This document shows, piece after piece, positions 25,695-34,037 of a stretch of 64,000 nucleotides of DNA. The position numbers were made by a program, and so were the translations under genes. Every line of letters begins with the position of its first letter. The first letter of the stretch is position 1. Source of the stretch: Kribbella flavida DSM 17836 (lineage in GTDB: Bacteria; Actinomycetota; Actinomycetes; Propionibacteriales; Kribbellaceae); contig NC_013729.1 in NCBI RefSeq assembly GCF_000024345.1, positions 7,378,001-7,442,000 on the forward strand, given 5' to 3'. The notes beneath the pieces are model-generated. The model searched no databases, was not told where the DNA came from, and saw only the letters and a program-made list of their open reading frames with translations.

Positions 25695-26742
25695 ATCCCA
25701 ACACGCCCTGGTGAACTCGGTGACCGTGCAGAATCACGGCGGACGGGCTAGCAAGAGTCTCGGGGTGCTCGCGCGGGTCTTCGGCATAGGTGACGAGATT
25801 GCCGTCGTCCAGCAGGCCCAGATAGTCCCAGGCGGCCGTCGATGCTGCCTGCAAGGCCTGGGTGACGTCCAGGCCGTGCTCGGCGAGCAGAGCGATCTCC
25901 CGCGGGATCGAGCCGACGACGTCCGACCCGGCGAGCACCGTCACGCCGTACTGGGTGGCCAGCTCCAGCATTCCGGTCAGGTGCCTCGATCGCGCCCTTC
26001 GCCGGTCGATCTGCTCCTGTGACTCGCCGGGCCGGCCGCTCACCGACGCACAGAGCGTCGGCGTCCACGCGCCTCCCCGCGCCGCCAGGACGGCCAGGTC
26101 CTGCTCGGCAATGCTCGTTCCGTGCTCGATCGAGTCGACACCGACGCGGATCAACTCGCTCACGACCGGGCTGGTGGTGTGTGCGGCGACCCTGCCGCCC
26201 AGCGCGTGCGCCGCTGCGACGACCTGCTCGACCACCTCCAGCCCGTACGCCGCTTCGACGGCGCTGCCAGGGATCGGGCCGTCCGGGCCGACCTGCGGGA
26301 AGTCGCCGACCAGCTTGATCCAGGTCGCGCCGTCGGCCAACTCGGCCTCGACCGCGGCGATGAGCTGATCGGGCTCGACGGGCTCGTGCATGCGCGGGAA
26401 GTACTTGCCCTCCGGAGCCAGGAACCGCCCGGCGGCGAGCACGGCCGGCCGGTCCTCACGCGGTGACCTGGCGAGCGCCAACGTGACCTCCCGTCGTCCC
26501 CCGACGTCCCGAACAGCGCTGACGCCCGCCCTGGCAAGCTCGTCGAGGCGTGCGAGCGCCACGTCCTCGCCGGCCAGGAACGGGCCCTGCTCGTCGGTGT
26601 CGACGGTCAGGTGGCAGTGCGCGTCGACCAGGCCGGGCAGCGCGAACCGGCCGGGCAGCCGCTCGCGGTCTCCGGCGCCGAACGCGAGCCTGACCTGGTT
26701 GTCCACAGGCAGCGAGATTCCGTCGAAGACCCAGGTCGTCAT
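25564..26742 (-). CDS. Imidazolonepropionase-like amidohydrolase with run-on C-terminus
   Basis: 392 residues as read, of which about 344 are the expected enzyme. The metal motif is DAHCH (LPGLVDAHCHLTVD), with later ligands in HTTSPVVSELI, DSIEHGTSI and AGSDVVGSIP. Members hydrolyse cyclic amides or act on dipeptides, and the substrate here is unknown. The fold should end near VILHGHRVH at about 25711. Codon 345 is CAG (25710-25708), next to the inverted-repeat remnant, and translation runs 48 Arg/Gly-rich codons into the opposite-strand DinB-like gene. This looks like loss of a TAG stop. Confidence 0.8.
   Translation of the reverse strand: MTTWVFDGISLPVDNQVRLAFGAGDRERLPGRFALPGLVDAHCHLTVDTDEQGPFLAGEDVALARLDELARAGVSAVRDVGGRREVTLALARSPREDRPAVLAAGRFLAPEGKYFPRMHEPVEPDQLIAAVEAELADGATWIKLVGDFPQVGPDGPIPGSAVEAAYGLEVVEQVVAAAHALGGRVAAHTTSPVVSELIRVGVDSIEHGTSIAEQDLAVLAARGGAWTPTLCASVSGRPGESQEQIDRRRARSRHLTGMLELATQYGVTVLAGSDVVGSIPREIALLAEHGLDVTQALQAASTAAWDYLGLLDDGNLVTYAEDPREHPETLASPSAVILHGHRVHQGVLGFTPQSDRRSARAAGRRGRCAGHTPRPCAGRASGPSTRRRGAVS
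25687..25708. repeat. 22-bp remnant of the GGGMGTG inverted-repeat element family (copy D)
   Basis: GGGAGTG (25687-25693) and CACGCCC (25702-25708) are the two tips seen in the longer elements at 41351, 49430 and 58550, here separated by only eight bases. It lies between convergent genes. On the minus strand the neighbouring codon is CAG where the other copies have TAG, which removes the expected amidohydrolase stop. Assignment to the family depends on the tips and the position. Confidence 0.45.
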
Positions 26743-26790
26743 CCTCGTATCTTCTCTGTCGAACGGGCGACCGGGCGGCACAATGCGACC

Positions 26791-26905
26791 ATGCGGGACA
26801 ACCTGACCACGCCGCCGGCCGAGTTCAGCAACCTGTGGGGTGGTCCGCCTCGACCGGAGCGGCCGCGCCCACGAGTTCACCGAGTGGTGGATGCAGGCTC
26901 CGTGA
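26791..26905 (+). pseudogene. Possible frameshifted small ORF, unrecognised
   Basis: From the ATG at 26791 the frame reads MRDNLTTPPAEFSNLW. After a run of four G the +1 frame reads GVVRLDRSGRAHEFTEWWMQ and ends at a TGA at 26903-26905. The two halves together have better amino-acid composition than either frame alone, so this may be a broken gene remnant. I know no family for it. The rest of 26743-27083 holds only the 5' region of the ankyrin gene. Confidence 0.25.
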
Positions 26906-27083
26906 TCGTGCCCGGGCAGATGCCGAGCGGGCGGATCCGGCGTACGATCGTCGACAGGCACGCAGGGTGCCACCGGTCCGCGGGAAGGGCTCAGCCCACC
27001 TGATCTCGAGGTTGTGCAGCACCAGGCCCACCTCCTTTCTCGCCTGACGACGCGGACAGCAGGCCTTCAGAGAGGAGGTCGCC

Positions 27084-28544
27084 ATGCCGACCCGCCGTCT
27101 TCCCGACGCTCCGAACCTCGAGCACCTGCGCAACCAGGCCAAGACCCTGTTGCGTGAGGTCCGTGCCGGGGATCCCGAGGCCGTCGCGCTCGCCGAGCAG
27201 TTCCACCCGGTCGCGAACCTGGCCGACGCCCAGCTGGTGATCGCTCGCAGCTACGGCTTCCCCAGCTGGCCGCGACTCAGCCGGCATCTCGGGACCGTCG
27301 AGCAGTACAGCCGTTCACCGCACCACCAGAGCGTCGGTGGTCCCGTCGAGACTGCCGGACAGCGCGCCGACGAGTTCCTTCGGCTGGCAACGCTGCAGTA
27401 CGGCCAGGATGATCCGCAGCGCCCCGAAGCTGCCGGGCAGTTGCTGTCCGCGTTCCCGGATGTTGCCGCGAGCAACATCTATACGCTGGTGGTCGCAGGT
27501 GACGTGGACGCGGTGCGCGCGGAGCTGCGCCGCCGACCGGAGCTGGCCAAGCACGAAGGTGGACCGTACCGCTGGGAGCCGCTCATGTACTTGGCCTACT
27601 CCCGGCTCGAGGTGTCGCCGTCGGCTCCGGTCGAGATCGCCCGCCTGCTGCTCGCGCACGGCGCCGATCCGAACGCGGGCTACCTCTGGCAGGGGCTGCC
27701 GTCACCGTTCACCGCGCTGACCGGCGCCTTCGGCCGGGGTGAAGGGGACCAGCCGCCGCACCAATGCCGGCTCGAGTTGGCGAGGGTGCTGCTGGAGGCC
27801 GGCGCCGATCCCAACGACAGCCAGACGATGTACAACTGCGGCCCCGGGTGCCCGCCGCCGTACGACGAGCAGCATCTCGAGCTGTTGCTGGAGTTCGGGC
27901 TCGGCCGGGGTGACGGCGGGCCGTGGCACGAGCGGCTGACCGTGGCCCACCCGACGCCGCAGGATCTGCTGGAGGACGAGCTGGTGTTCGCGTCCGCACA
28001 AGGACTGCTGCGGCGGGTGGAGCTGGTGCTTGCTGCCGGAGTTGATCCTGACGGGCGCGGTACGCGGCATCCCGCGTTCGGCCACCACCGGGCGTACGAG
28101 CTGGCCGCGATGCTGGGACATACCGAGATCGCGGAGTTGCTGCGGGCGGCCGGGGCTGCACCGCTGGACGACGTGCACACACTGTTCGCGGCGGTCTTCC
28201 GCGGTGAACCGGTGGCTGCCGATTCAGAGCTGGCCGGTCGGGCAGTCGATCGCGATCCGTACCTAGCTCTCCGCGCGGCGGAACTCGGCAGGACGGCAGC
28301 CTTGTCGCCGTTGAAGGAGCTCGGCTGGGACCTGAACGTGATGACGTCGGCGACACCGCTGCACCGCGCCGCCTGGAACGGACATCTCGAGACCGTGCGC
28401 AAACTCGTCGAGCTCGGCGCCGACCCGACGCTGCAAGATCCGACGTACCAGCACACTCCGCTGGGCTGGGCCAAGCACAACGGTCAGCAGGCGGTTGTCG
28501 GTTTCCTGTCCGGCCTGGGCGGGGGTGCATCGCCTAGGGAGTGA
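27084..28544 (+). CDS. Ankyrin-repeat protein
   Basis: 486 residues; GAGAGGAGG gives a strong ribosome site. The N-terminal 70 residues (NLEHLRNQAKTLLREVRAGDP; FPSWPRLSRHL) are a helical module often found ahead of ankyrin repeats in actinomycetes. The repeats are visible as IARLLLAHGADPNAGYL, LARVLLEAGADPNDSQ, ELAAMLGHTEIAELLRAAG and TPLHRAAWNGHLETVRKLVELGADPTL. It is probably a cytoplasmic protein-binding scaffold. No partner is evident, and it is convergent with an antiporter gene after 4 bp. Confidence 0.88.
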   Translation: MPTRRLPDAPNLEHLRNQAKTLLREVRAGDPEAVALAEQFHPVANLADAQLVIARSYGFPSWPRLSRHLGTVEQYSRSPHHQSVGGPVETAGQRADEFLRLATLQYGQDDPQRPEAAGQLLSAFPDVAASNIYTLVVAGDVDAVRAELRRRPELAKHEGGPYRWEPLMYLAYSRLEVSPSAPVEIARLLLAHGADPNAGYLWQGLPSPFTALTGAFGRGEGDQPPHQCRLELARVLLEAGADPNDSQTMYNCGPGCPPPYDEQHLELLLEFGLGRGDGGPWHERLTVAHPTPQDLLEDELVFASAQGLLRRVELVLAAGVDPDGRGTRHPAFGHHRAYELAAMLGHTEIAELLRAAGAAPLDDVHTLFAAVFRGEPVAADSELAGRAVDRDPYLALRAAELGRTAALSPLKELGWDLNVMTSATPLHRAAWNGHLETVRKLVELGADPTLQDPTYQHTPLGWAKHNGQQAVVGFLSGLGGGASPRE

Positions 28545-28548
28545 GGGC

Positions 28549-29772
28549 TTACGGGCTCACGGCGAGGAAGAGGAACGAGCTGAAGATCATCAGGTGGACC
28601 GCGCCCTGCAGCAGGGTGGCGCGTCCAGTGGCCAGCGTGAGCATGCTGACCACGACCGTCAGCGCGAACAGGACCATTTCCTTGCCGCCGAGCCCGAGCA
28701 CCAGCGGGCCGGTGAGCCAGATCGAGGCCACGGCGATCGCCGGGATGGTCAGCCCGATGCTGGCCAGCGCGGAGCCGAGGGCGAGGTTGAGGCTGGTCTG
28801 CAGCCGGTTGCGCAGCGCGGCGCGGACGGCGGCGACCGTTTCGGGCAGGAGGACGAGCAGCGCGATGATCACGCCGACAACGGCCAGCGGCGCACCGGCC
28901 GACTCGACGGCGGACTCGAGCTTGGGCGACACCGTCTTGGCCAGCCCGACCACGGCGAGCAGGCAGAGGAAAAGCAGCACCAAGCTGCTCAGCGCCACCT
29001 TCGTGCTGGGCGCGGCGGCGTGGGTCTCGTGGTCCTCGTCCTCCTCCAGTTCGTCGCCGGCTTTCACCACCTCGTCGTCGGCCACCATCTCGTCGTGCGC
29101 CACCGCCGCGTCGGCGGACCTTTCGGCCGCGGCCTTGTGCGCTGCGGCGGACTCGGCTGCGGGCTGCTGCGCGGGCTCGACCGGAAGGAAGTAGTCGCGA
29201 TGACGAATGGTCTGCACGAACACGAAGACGCCGTACATCACCAGCGAGACAACGCCCGCGAAGGCGAGCTGCGCACCGCTGAACGTGGCGCCCGGCGTAC
29301 TGGTGGTGAAGGTCGGCAGCACCAGGCTGAGCGTCACCAGCGCCGTCATGACCGCAAGCGCACTGCCCGACGCGTGCACCCGGAACTGCTGCGTCCGGTG
29401 CCGCAGCGAGCCGACCACCAGCGACAACCCGAGAATGCCGTTGCAGGTGATCATCACCGCGGCGAACACGGTGTCCCGGGCCAGCGAGGCGGCCTTGTCC
29501 CCGCCGGAGGCCATCAACGTCACGATCAGCGCGACCTCGATCACGGTCACCGCGAGGGCCAGGATCAACGTGCCGAACGGTTCACCGACCCGGTGCGCGA
29601 CCACCTCGGCGTGGTGCACCGCGGCGATCACCGCGGCCCCGAGACCGGCGCAGACCAGGATCACCAGGAACGCGCCCAGGTCCCGCCCCCAGGACAGCAC
29701 CAGGACGACGAGTGCGAGCGGGGGCACGGCCAGACTCCAGCGCGGCAACCCATGGACCACGGAGTTCGTCAT
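28549..29772 (-). CDS. Ca2+/H+ antiporter (ChaA/CaCA family)
   Basis: 407 residues with two homologous halves of about five helices each. The two alpha-repeats carry the acidic transport motifs: VGEPFGTLILALAVTVIEVALI and LPETVAAVRAALRNRLQTSLNLALGSALASIG. An acidic/Ala-rich loop between the halves (about 190-255, with ELEEDEDHETHAA) is probably cytoplasmic and may sense cations. It exchanges Ca2+ (or Na+/K+) for protons across the cell membrane. The ATG at 29772 begins the first helix region; the longer frame upstream is not conserved-looking. Confidence 0.88.
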   Translation of the reverse strand: MTNSVVHGLPRWSLAVPPLALVVLVLSWGRDLGAFLVILVCAGLGAAVIAAVHHAEVVAHRVGEPFGTLILALAVTVIEVALIVTLMASGGDKAASLARDTVFAAVMITCNGILGLSLVVGSLRHRTQQFRVHASGSALAVMTALVTLSLVLPTFTTSTPGATFSGAQLAFAGVVSLVMYGVFVFVQTIRHRDYFLPVEPAQQPAAESAAAHKAAAERSADAAVAHDEMVADDEVVKAGDELEEDEDHETHAAAPSTKVALSSLVLLFLCLLAVVGLAKTVSPKLESAVESAGAPLAVVGVIIALLVLLPETVAAVRAALRNRLQTSLNLALGSALASIGLTIPAIAVASIWLTGPLVLGLGGKEMVLFALTVVVSMLTLATGRATLLQGAVHLMIFSSFLFLAVSP

Positions 29773-29901
29773 CCCCAGCGATTCTATGGGCCGGAGCGAA
29801 ATACAGTTGGCTTCCGCCGCTGCCACCGTGATCCTTTTCGCATCGGATCGATGCATGCCGCACGACGCGGCCTCCGCACGGGGCGACCAGAAGGGAATGC
29901 C

Positions 29902-30414
29902 GTGAGCCCGGAAGCACTGCAGGTGAGGGACGCCGAGGACGCGGACTGGCCGGCCATCCTGCCCTTCTTCCGCGAGATCGTGTCGGCCGGCGAGACCTAC
30001 GCCTACGACCCGGAGCTGACCGACGAGCAGGCCAGGTCGCTCTGGATGACGCCGTCCGGTGCGCCGCAGAGCCGGACCACGGTCGCGGTCGATGCCGACG
30101 GCACCGTTCTCGGCAGCGCCAACATGTACCCGAACCGCCCCGGCCCCGGCGCCCACGTCGCCAGCGCCAGCTTCATGGTCGCTGCCGCCGCCCGCGGCCG
30201 AGGAGTCGGCCGCGCCCTCTGCCAGGACATGATCGACTGGGCCGGCCGCGAAGGCTTCCGCGCCATCCAGTTCAACGCCGTCGTCGAAACCAACACCGTC
30301 GCCGTCAAGCTCTGGCAGTCCCTGGGCTTCCGCGTCATCGGCACCGTGCCCGAAGCCTTCCACCACCCGACGCACGGTTACGTCGGCCTCCACGTCATGC
30401 ACCGGCCCCTCTGA
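29902..30414 (+). CDS. GNAT family N-acetyltransferase
   Basis: 170 residues with a GTG start and AAGGGA site. The pattern ASASFMVAAAARGRGVGRALCQDMIDWAG contains the acetyl-CoA loop RGRGVGRA, and FNAVVETNTVAVKLWQSLGF is the usual C-terminal signature of phosphinothricin- or RimI-type acetyltransferases. The acceptor is unknown. Single gene between the antiporter and the SCO6745-family gene. Confidence 0.88.
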   Translation: MSPEALQVRDAEDADWPAILPFFREIVSAGETYAYDPELTDEQARSLWMTPSGAPQSRTTVAVDADGTVLGSANMYPNRPGPGAHVASASFMVAAAARGRGVGRALCQDMIDWAGREGFRAIQFNAVVETNTVAVKLWQSLGFRVIGTVPEAFHHPTHGYVGLHVMHRPL

Positions 30415-30510
30415 CTCCCGCCTGCCACGGTCCGAACGCGGGGTCGAGCGTCGCACCGGCGGCACGCGCGGGCGGTGCCTTCGGATCGCGGTTCGTGTTT
30501 GGATCGGTGG

Positions 30511-31491
30511 ATGCAGGAGTCACGCGCGCGCAGGATGTGGCGGGTCCTCGAGCCGTACCACGCGATCACCTACTTCGCCCCGGACACCAGGCGGGCCACC
30601 GACGCGCTGGGGCTGCGCGGCGGCTGGATGAGCTACTTCGCCTGCCGCGCCGCTCCCCTCGGCCCCGTCGGCCCCGAGCTGGTCACCGCCGTCTTCTACA
30701 CCTTCCACCCGAGCATGGTCGCCCGAGCGATCCCCGACGCCTGGACCCATGCATCCCCCGCCCAACTCGTCACCACCCGCCTGGGAGCCGTCGACAGGGC
30801 CCTGCACCGTCTCCTCCCGTACCTGGCATCACCAGCGCGCCGTACGCCGCCTGAGCCCCCGGTTCCTTCCACGCCGGACGCGGAGGCTTCCCCCAGGACG
30901 GAGGCGGAACCTCAGGGGAGGCGGAGTCCGGGTGAGGTCGAGGCGTGGGTGAAGCGCGCCGCGGAGGTGGCTCGGCGGGCGGCTGACCTCGCGCCGACCG
31001 CGGGTCGGCCGATGGCGGCGGCGAACGCGGCGCTGGAGTGGGCGGACGAGCCACACCTGGTGCTGTGGCAGGCGGCGACGATCTTGCGGGAGTCGCGGGG
31101 TGACGGGCATGTGAGCGCCTTGGTGAACGCCGGGCTGAGCCCGTGCCAGGCATGCCTGACGATCTCTGCGACAGGTGGGCCGTCGAAGGAGGTCTTCCAG
31201 CTGAACCGCCGGTGGAGCGACGACGAGTGGACCGAAGCCGCCGAGGACCTTCGAACGCGCGGGCTGCTGGACGCCGACGGCGCGCTGACCGAGCGCGGGC
31301 ACGCAGTACGTCAGCAGGTCGAGGACACGACCGACCGCCTCGCCGAGCAGGGCTGGAAGGCACTCGGTCACGACAAGGCCGAGGAGCTCGACCGGTTGGT
31401 CCGGCCGATCAGCAGCAAGCTGATGACCTCAGGCTTCATCCCACCCGACAACCCCATGGCCCTCCGCTGGCCCACCTCCGAACTGACCTGA
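30511..31491 (+). CDS. SCO6745 family protein
   Basis: 326 residues of an actinobacterial family (SCO6745) with a largely helical fold. It starts RARRMWRVLEPYHAITYFAPDTRRATDALGLRGGWMSYFACRAAPLGPVG, and ends with a winged-helix-like C-terminal region (WTEAAEDLRTRGLLDADGALTERGHAVRQQVEDTTDRLA). A Pro/Glu-rich segment at about residues 115-150 (PPEPPVPSTPDAEASPRTEA) interrupts the usual sequence and is probably a flexible loop. The wing region hints at DNA binding, but no function is established to my knowledge. Confidence 0.75.
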   Translation: MQESRARRMWRVLEPYHAITYFAPDTRRATDALGLRGGWMSYFACRAAPLGPVGPELVTAVFYTFHPSMVARAIPDAWTHASPAQLVTTRLGAVDRALHRLLPYLASPARRTPPEPPVPSTPDAEASPRTEAEPQGRRSPGEVEAWVKRAAEVARRAADLAPTAGRPMAAANAALEWADEPHLVLWQAATILRESRGDGHVSALVNAGLSPCQACLTISATGGPSKEVFQLNRRWSDDEWTEAAEDLRTRGLLDADGALTERGHAVRQQVEDTTDRLAEQGWKALGHDKAEELDRLVRPISSKLMTSGFIPPDNPMALRWPTSELT

Positions 31492-31604
31492 CGCCACCGG
31501 CCACGTCCTGCGCGCCGGGACGCACGGGGCACAGGTATGCGCGGGGGCCGGGCGCGATGGGTAGGTATCGCGGGGGACGTGTGGGGAGGAGTTTGTCCGC
31601 GGGG

Positions 31605-31799
31605 TCAGCGGTTGTGGGGACCTCGGAAGGTTACGTAGAGGAGGGAGACGCCGGCGGCCGCTACGACGGGGCCGACGATGGCCCAGAAGGTGCTGCCGGT
31701 CATCGAACTGCCGCCGACGTAGCCGAGGCCCTGGAGCGTCCACAGCACGCCGGCGACGCACAGCAGGACACCGAGTGCGATCAGCACGATCTTCTTCAT
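31605..31799 (-). CDS. Small two-helix membrane protein
   Basis: 64 residues: MKKIVLIALGVLLCVAGVLWTLQGLGY is one hydrophobic helix and FWAIVGPVVAAAGVSLLYVTF a second, with a short basic end. GAGGGG precedes the ATG. Such proteins are frequent in actinomycete genomes and have no known function. Confidence 0.75.
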   Translation of the reverse strand: MKKIVLIALGVLLCVAGVLWTLQGLGYVGGSSMTGSTFWAIVGPVVAAAGVSLLYVTFRGPHNR

Positions 31800-31910
31800 C
31801 TGGCAATCCCCTCGACCGACGTCGGTCGAGCCTAGTGCAGCGACATCCACAGGTTGGGACGACCCACACGAAGAGCTGGAGCGGGACCTGTCGACGCTAG
31901 GGTGAGTACC

Positions 31911-31952
31911 GTGCACCAGCATCTGATCATCTGCCCGCCGCCGCGCTCCTGA
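31911..31952 (+). CDS. Leaderless 13-residue leader peptide ahead of an EamA exporter
   Basis: The -10-like TAGGGT (31898-31903) is seven bases before a GTG that opens MHQHLIICPPPRS and a TGA at 31950-31952. The peptide contains Ile-Ile-Cys followed by three prolines, which slow ribosomes. A long-range stem and a T-rich stretch follow before the exporter gene. Together these are the parts of a ribosome-mediated attenuator. No experimental support is known to me. Confidence 0.5.
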   Translation: MHQHLIICPPPRS

Positions 31953-32057
31953 GCAGGGCGTCTGCCGGGCCCGGCCAGCCGAATGGCCGTGGCCCCACTC
32001 GGTGCTGCCTGTGAGCCGCTGATCCGCTGATGCCCTGCTTTGACGCTCTTTCCCTTT
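31953..32057 (+). promoter_or_regulatory. Candidate attenuator structure of the EamA leader
   Basis: AGCAGGGCGTC (31952-31962) can pair with GATGCCCTGCT (32028-32038) with one G-U. It is followed by TTGACGCTCTTTCCCTTTC, a T-rich tract unusual in this genome. Smaller internal stems such as GCCGGGCCCGGC sit in the loop. The left arm starts at the last base of the leader-peptide stop, so a ribosome stalled on the peptide would change the folding. Confidence 0.45.
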
Positions 32058-32085
32058 CTCTGCGTCGAAGCTGGAGCCCTTTCGC

Positions 32086-32988
32086 ATGCCCTCACGCTTG
32101 TCCGTGACCGCTGCGCCCACGTCCCGGAACGGCATCACGCTGCTCGTTCTGGCCGGGGTGCTGTGGGGAACCGGCGGTCTCGCCGGTTCGATCCTTGCCT
32201 CTTCCACCGGCCTGACCCCGGTCGCTGTGGCCGAGTACCGTCTGCTCACCGGCGGCGCGCTGATCACCGGGTACGCCCTGGTGACCAGGCGGCTCGCCGG
32301 AGCACCGCGGGGTCCCGAAGCCCTGTTCCGCATCGCCACCGTCGGTCTGCTGCTGGCCTGTTTCCAGGCTGCGTACTTCGCGGCGGTCGCTGCCACCTCG
32401 GTCGGCCTGGCTACGCTCACCACGATGGTCGCGGTACCGATCCTGATCACCGCTGGGACGGCGTTGCTCGACCGGCGCCGTCCCGCCCGCCGGGCCGTCA
32501 TCTCCCTGGTCGTCGCACTCGCGGGTCTGGTGCTGCTGATCGGTACGCCGACCGCGGGCGCACATCGGTTGGCCGGCACCGGTCTCGCGCTACTGGCCGC
32601 AGCAGGCTTCGCCGCGCTGTCGCTGGATCGCCGCGAGGCGTTACCCGGCCTGGACCGCATCAGCACGATCGGTCTGGGCTTTCTCGCCGGCGGTCTCCTG
32701 CTGCTGCCCGTCGCGTTGACCGTCGGCATGAGCATCCCAGTCCAGCCGGCGGCGATCGGTGCCGTGCTGTTCCTCGGCCTGGTTCCGACGGCGGTTGCCT
32801 ACGGCAGCTACTTCACCGGCCTGCGCTACGCGGGTCCACGAGCTGCAATCATCGCTGTCCTCCTCGAACCGCTCACCGCAACCCTGCTTGCCGCACTCGT
32901 CCAGCAAGAGCAGCTAAGCGGTCCGCAGGTACTTGGCGCGCTCCTCATTCTGTTGTCGACCACGATCCGCCACAACGCCGCTGGCTGA
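32086..32988 (+). CDS. EamA family (DMT) transporter
   Basis: 300 residues with ten predicted helices in two EamA repeats: GITLLVLAGVLWGTGGLAGSI starts repeat one, and GTGLALLAAAGFAALSL repeat two. The usual GLVPTAVAYGSYFTGLRYAGPRAAIIAVLLEPLTATLLA lies in the second repeat. DMT proteins export amino acids, nucleosides or drugs. A leader peptide and terminator-like structure upstream suggest feedback control, perhaps by the exported compound. Confidence 0.9.
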   Translation: MPSRLSVTAAPTSRNGITLLVLAGVLWGTGGLAGSILASSTGLTPVAVAEYRLLTGGALITGYALVTRRLAGAPRGPEALFRIATVGLLLACFQAAYFAAVAATSVGLATLTTMVAVPILITAGTALLDRRRPARRAVISLVVALAGLVLLIGTPTAGAHRLAGTGLALLAAAGFAALSLDRREALPGLDRISTIGLGFLAGGLLLLPVALTVGMSIPVQPAAIGAVLFLGLVPTAVAYGSYFTGLRYAGPRAAIIAVLLEPLTATLLAALVQQEQLSGPQVLGALLILLSTTIRHNAAG

Positions 32989-32996
32989 TTTCCCTC

Positions 32997-33032
32997 GGCC
33001 CCCTGAGCCGGCTACCGCTTGCTCAGGGGGCC
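32997..33032. terminator. Bidirectional hairpin terminator
   Basis: GGCCCCCTGAGC (32997-33008) pairs perfectly with GCTCAGGGGGCC (33021-33032) around a 12-base loop, between the convergent EamA and ArgP genes. Confidence 0.8.
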
Positions 33033-33068
33033 ACTCCCTCGGATGGCGACGGCCTCCGCGGTGGCGCT

Positions 33069-33953
33069 TCAACTGCGAAGGCCGGCGGCCGCGGCACGCA
33101 GTACGGCGTCGGTGAGGGCATTCAGGACCGGGGAGTCGAGTTTCCAGTACTGCCAGTACAGCGGCACGTCGACATAATTGCCAGGAGCAACTTCCACCAG
33201 CCGCCCGGCGGCCAGGTCGGGCTCGACGACCTCCTCCTCGATCATGCCCCATCCCAGCCCCAGCCCGATCGCCCGGACGAACGGCCCTGGGGCCGGGATC
33301 GTGTGCACGGGCGGATCGAGCCGGCGCCGGGTGACCTTGCGCAGCAGGCGGTGCTGGAGCATGTCCTTGGTGTTGAAGACCAGCATCGGCGCGTCGGCGA
33401 GGGCCTCGGCGAGCGGACGGCCCGCCAGCCAGCGTTCGGCGTACTCCGGGGTGGCGACCGACAGGTAGCGCATCCTCCCCAGTGGCCGGACCCGGCAGCC
33501 TTGGACCGGGCGCGGATCCGCGGTCACCGCCGCGAGCACGGTCCCGTCCCGCAGCAGTTCCGCCGAGTGGTCCTGGTCCTCCTGGCGCAGGTCGAAGGCT
33601 GTCACCAGCTCGCGCGGTACGTCGAGCAACGCGGGCAGGAACCACCCGTTGAGCGAGTCGGCGTTGACCGCGACAGGCAGCCGCAGCCCTTCCATCTGGC
33701 CCTTGACCGCGGCGATCGCCTCGACCTCGAGCAGCGAGACCTGACGGGCGAGGCGCAGCAACGCCTCGCCCGCCGCAGTACTCCGGGCCGGTTTGCCGCG
33801 CTGGATCAAGACCTGGCCGAGCCGGCTCTCCAGCGCCTTGATCCGCTGACTCACCGCCGACGGCGTGATCCGTAGCCGGCGCGCCGCCGCGTCGAAGCTG
33901 CCTTCGTCGATTACCGCGGCGAAGGTGTCGAGCTGTGCCGAGTCGATCTGCAT
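33069..33953 (-). CDS. LysR family regulator, ArgP/LysG-like
   Basis: 294 residues. The N-terminal winged helix (QLDTFAAVIDEGSFDAAARRLRITPSAVSQRIKALESRLG) is that of ArgP/LysG/IciA, and the effector domain follows from about residue 90 (LRLPVAVNADSLNGWFLPAL). ArgP-type proteins sense lysine or arginine and switch on a LysE/ArgO exporter. The divergent neighbour is just such an exporter, so this pair is a self-contained basic-amino-acid efflux unit. Confidence 0.9.
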   Translation of the reverse strand: MQIDSAQLDTFAAVIDEGSFDAAARRLRITPSAVSQRIKALESRLGQVLIQRGKPARSTAAGEALLRLARQVSLLEVEAIAAVKGQMEGLRLPVAVNADSLNGWFLPALLDVPRELVTAFDLRQEDQDHSAELLRDGTVLAAVTADPRPVQGCRVRPLGRMRYLSVATPEYAERWLAGRPLAEALADAPMLVFNTKDMLQHRLLRKVTRRRLDPPVHTIPAPGPFVRAIGLGLGWGMIEEEVVEPDLAAGRLVEVAPGNYVDVPLYWQYWKLDSPVLNALTDAVLRAAAAGLRS

Positions 33954-33974
33954 ACCTGCCAGCATATGAAGCTG

Positions 33975-34002
33975 AGCTAACCGGGGTGTAGAAACTTTAG
34001 CT
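33975..34002. promoter_or_regulatory. Candidate ArgP/LysG operator in the divergent region
   Basis: AGCTAA (33975-33980) and TTAGCT (33997-34002) form an inverted repeat with a 16-base spacer between the two divergent genes. The DNA here is AT-rich for the genome. TACCGT (34025-34030), seven bases before the exporter GTG, is the likely -10 box. The operator role is inferred from position. Confidence 0.5.
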
Positions 34003-34037
34003 GGCCTGCAAGAGGCCATCGTTCTACCGTCGGCAAA

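Noticed and set aside
28535-28572. CTAGGGAGTGAGGGC between the ankyrin and antiporter genes as another copy of the inverted-repeat element
   Set aside because: Only the first tip resembles the element. The opposite tip and the TA layout are missing, and the bases are accounted for by coding sequence of both genes.
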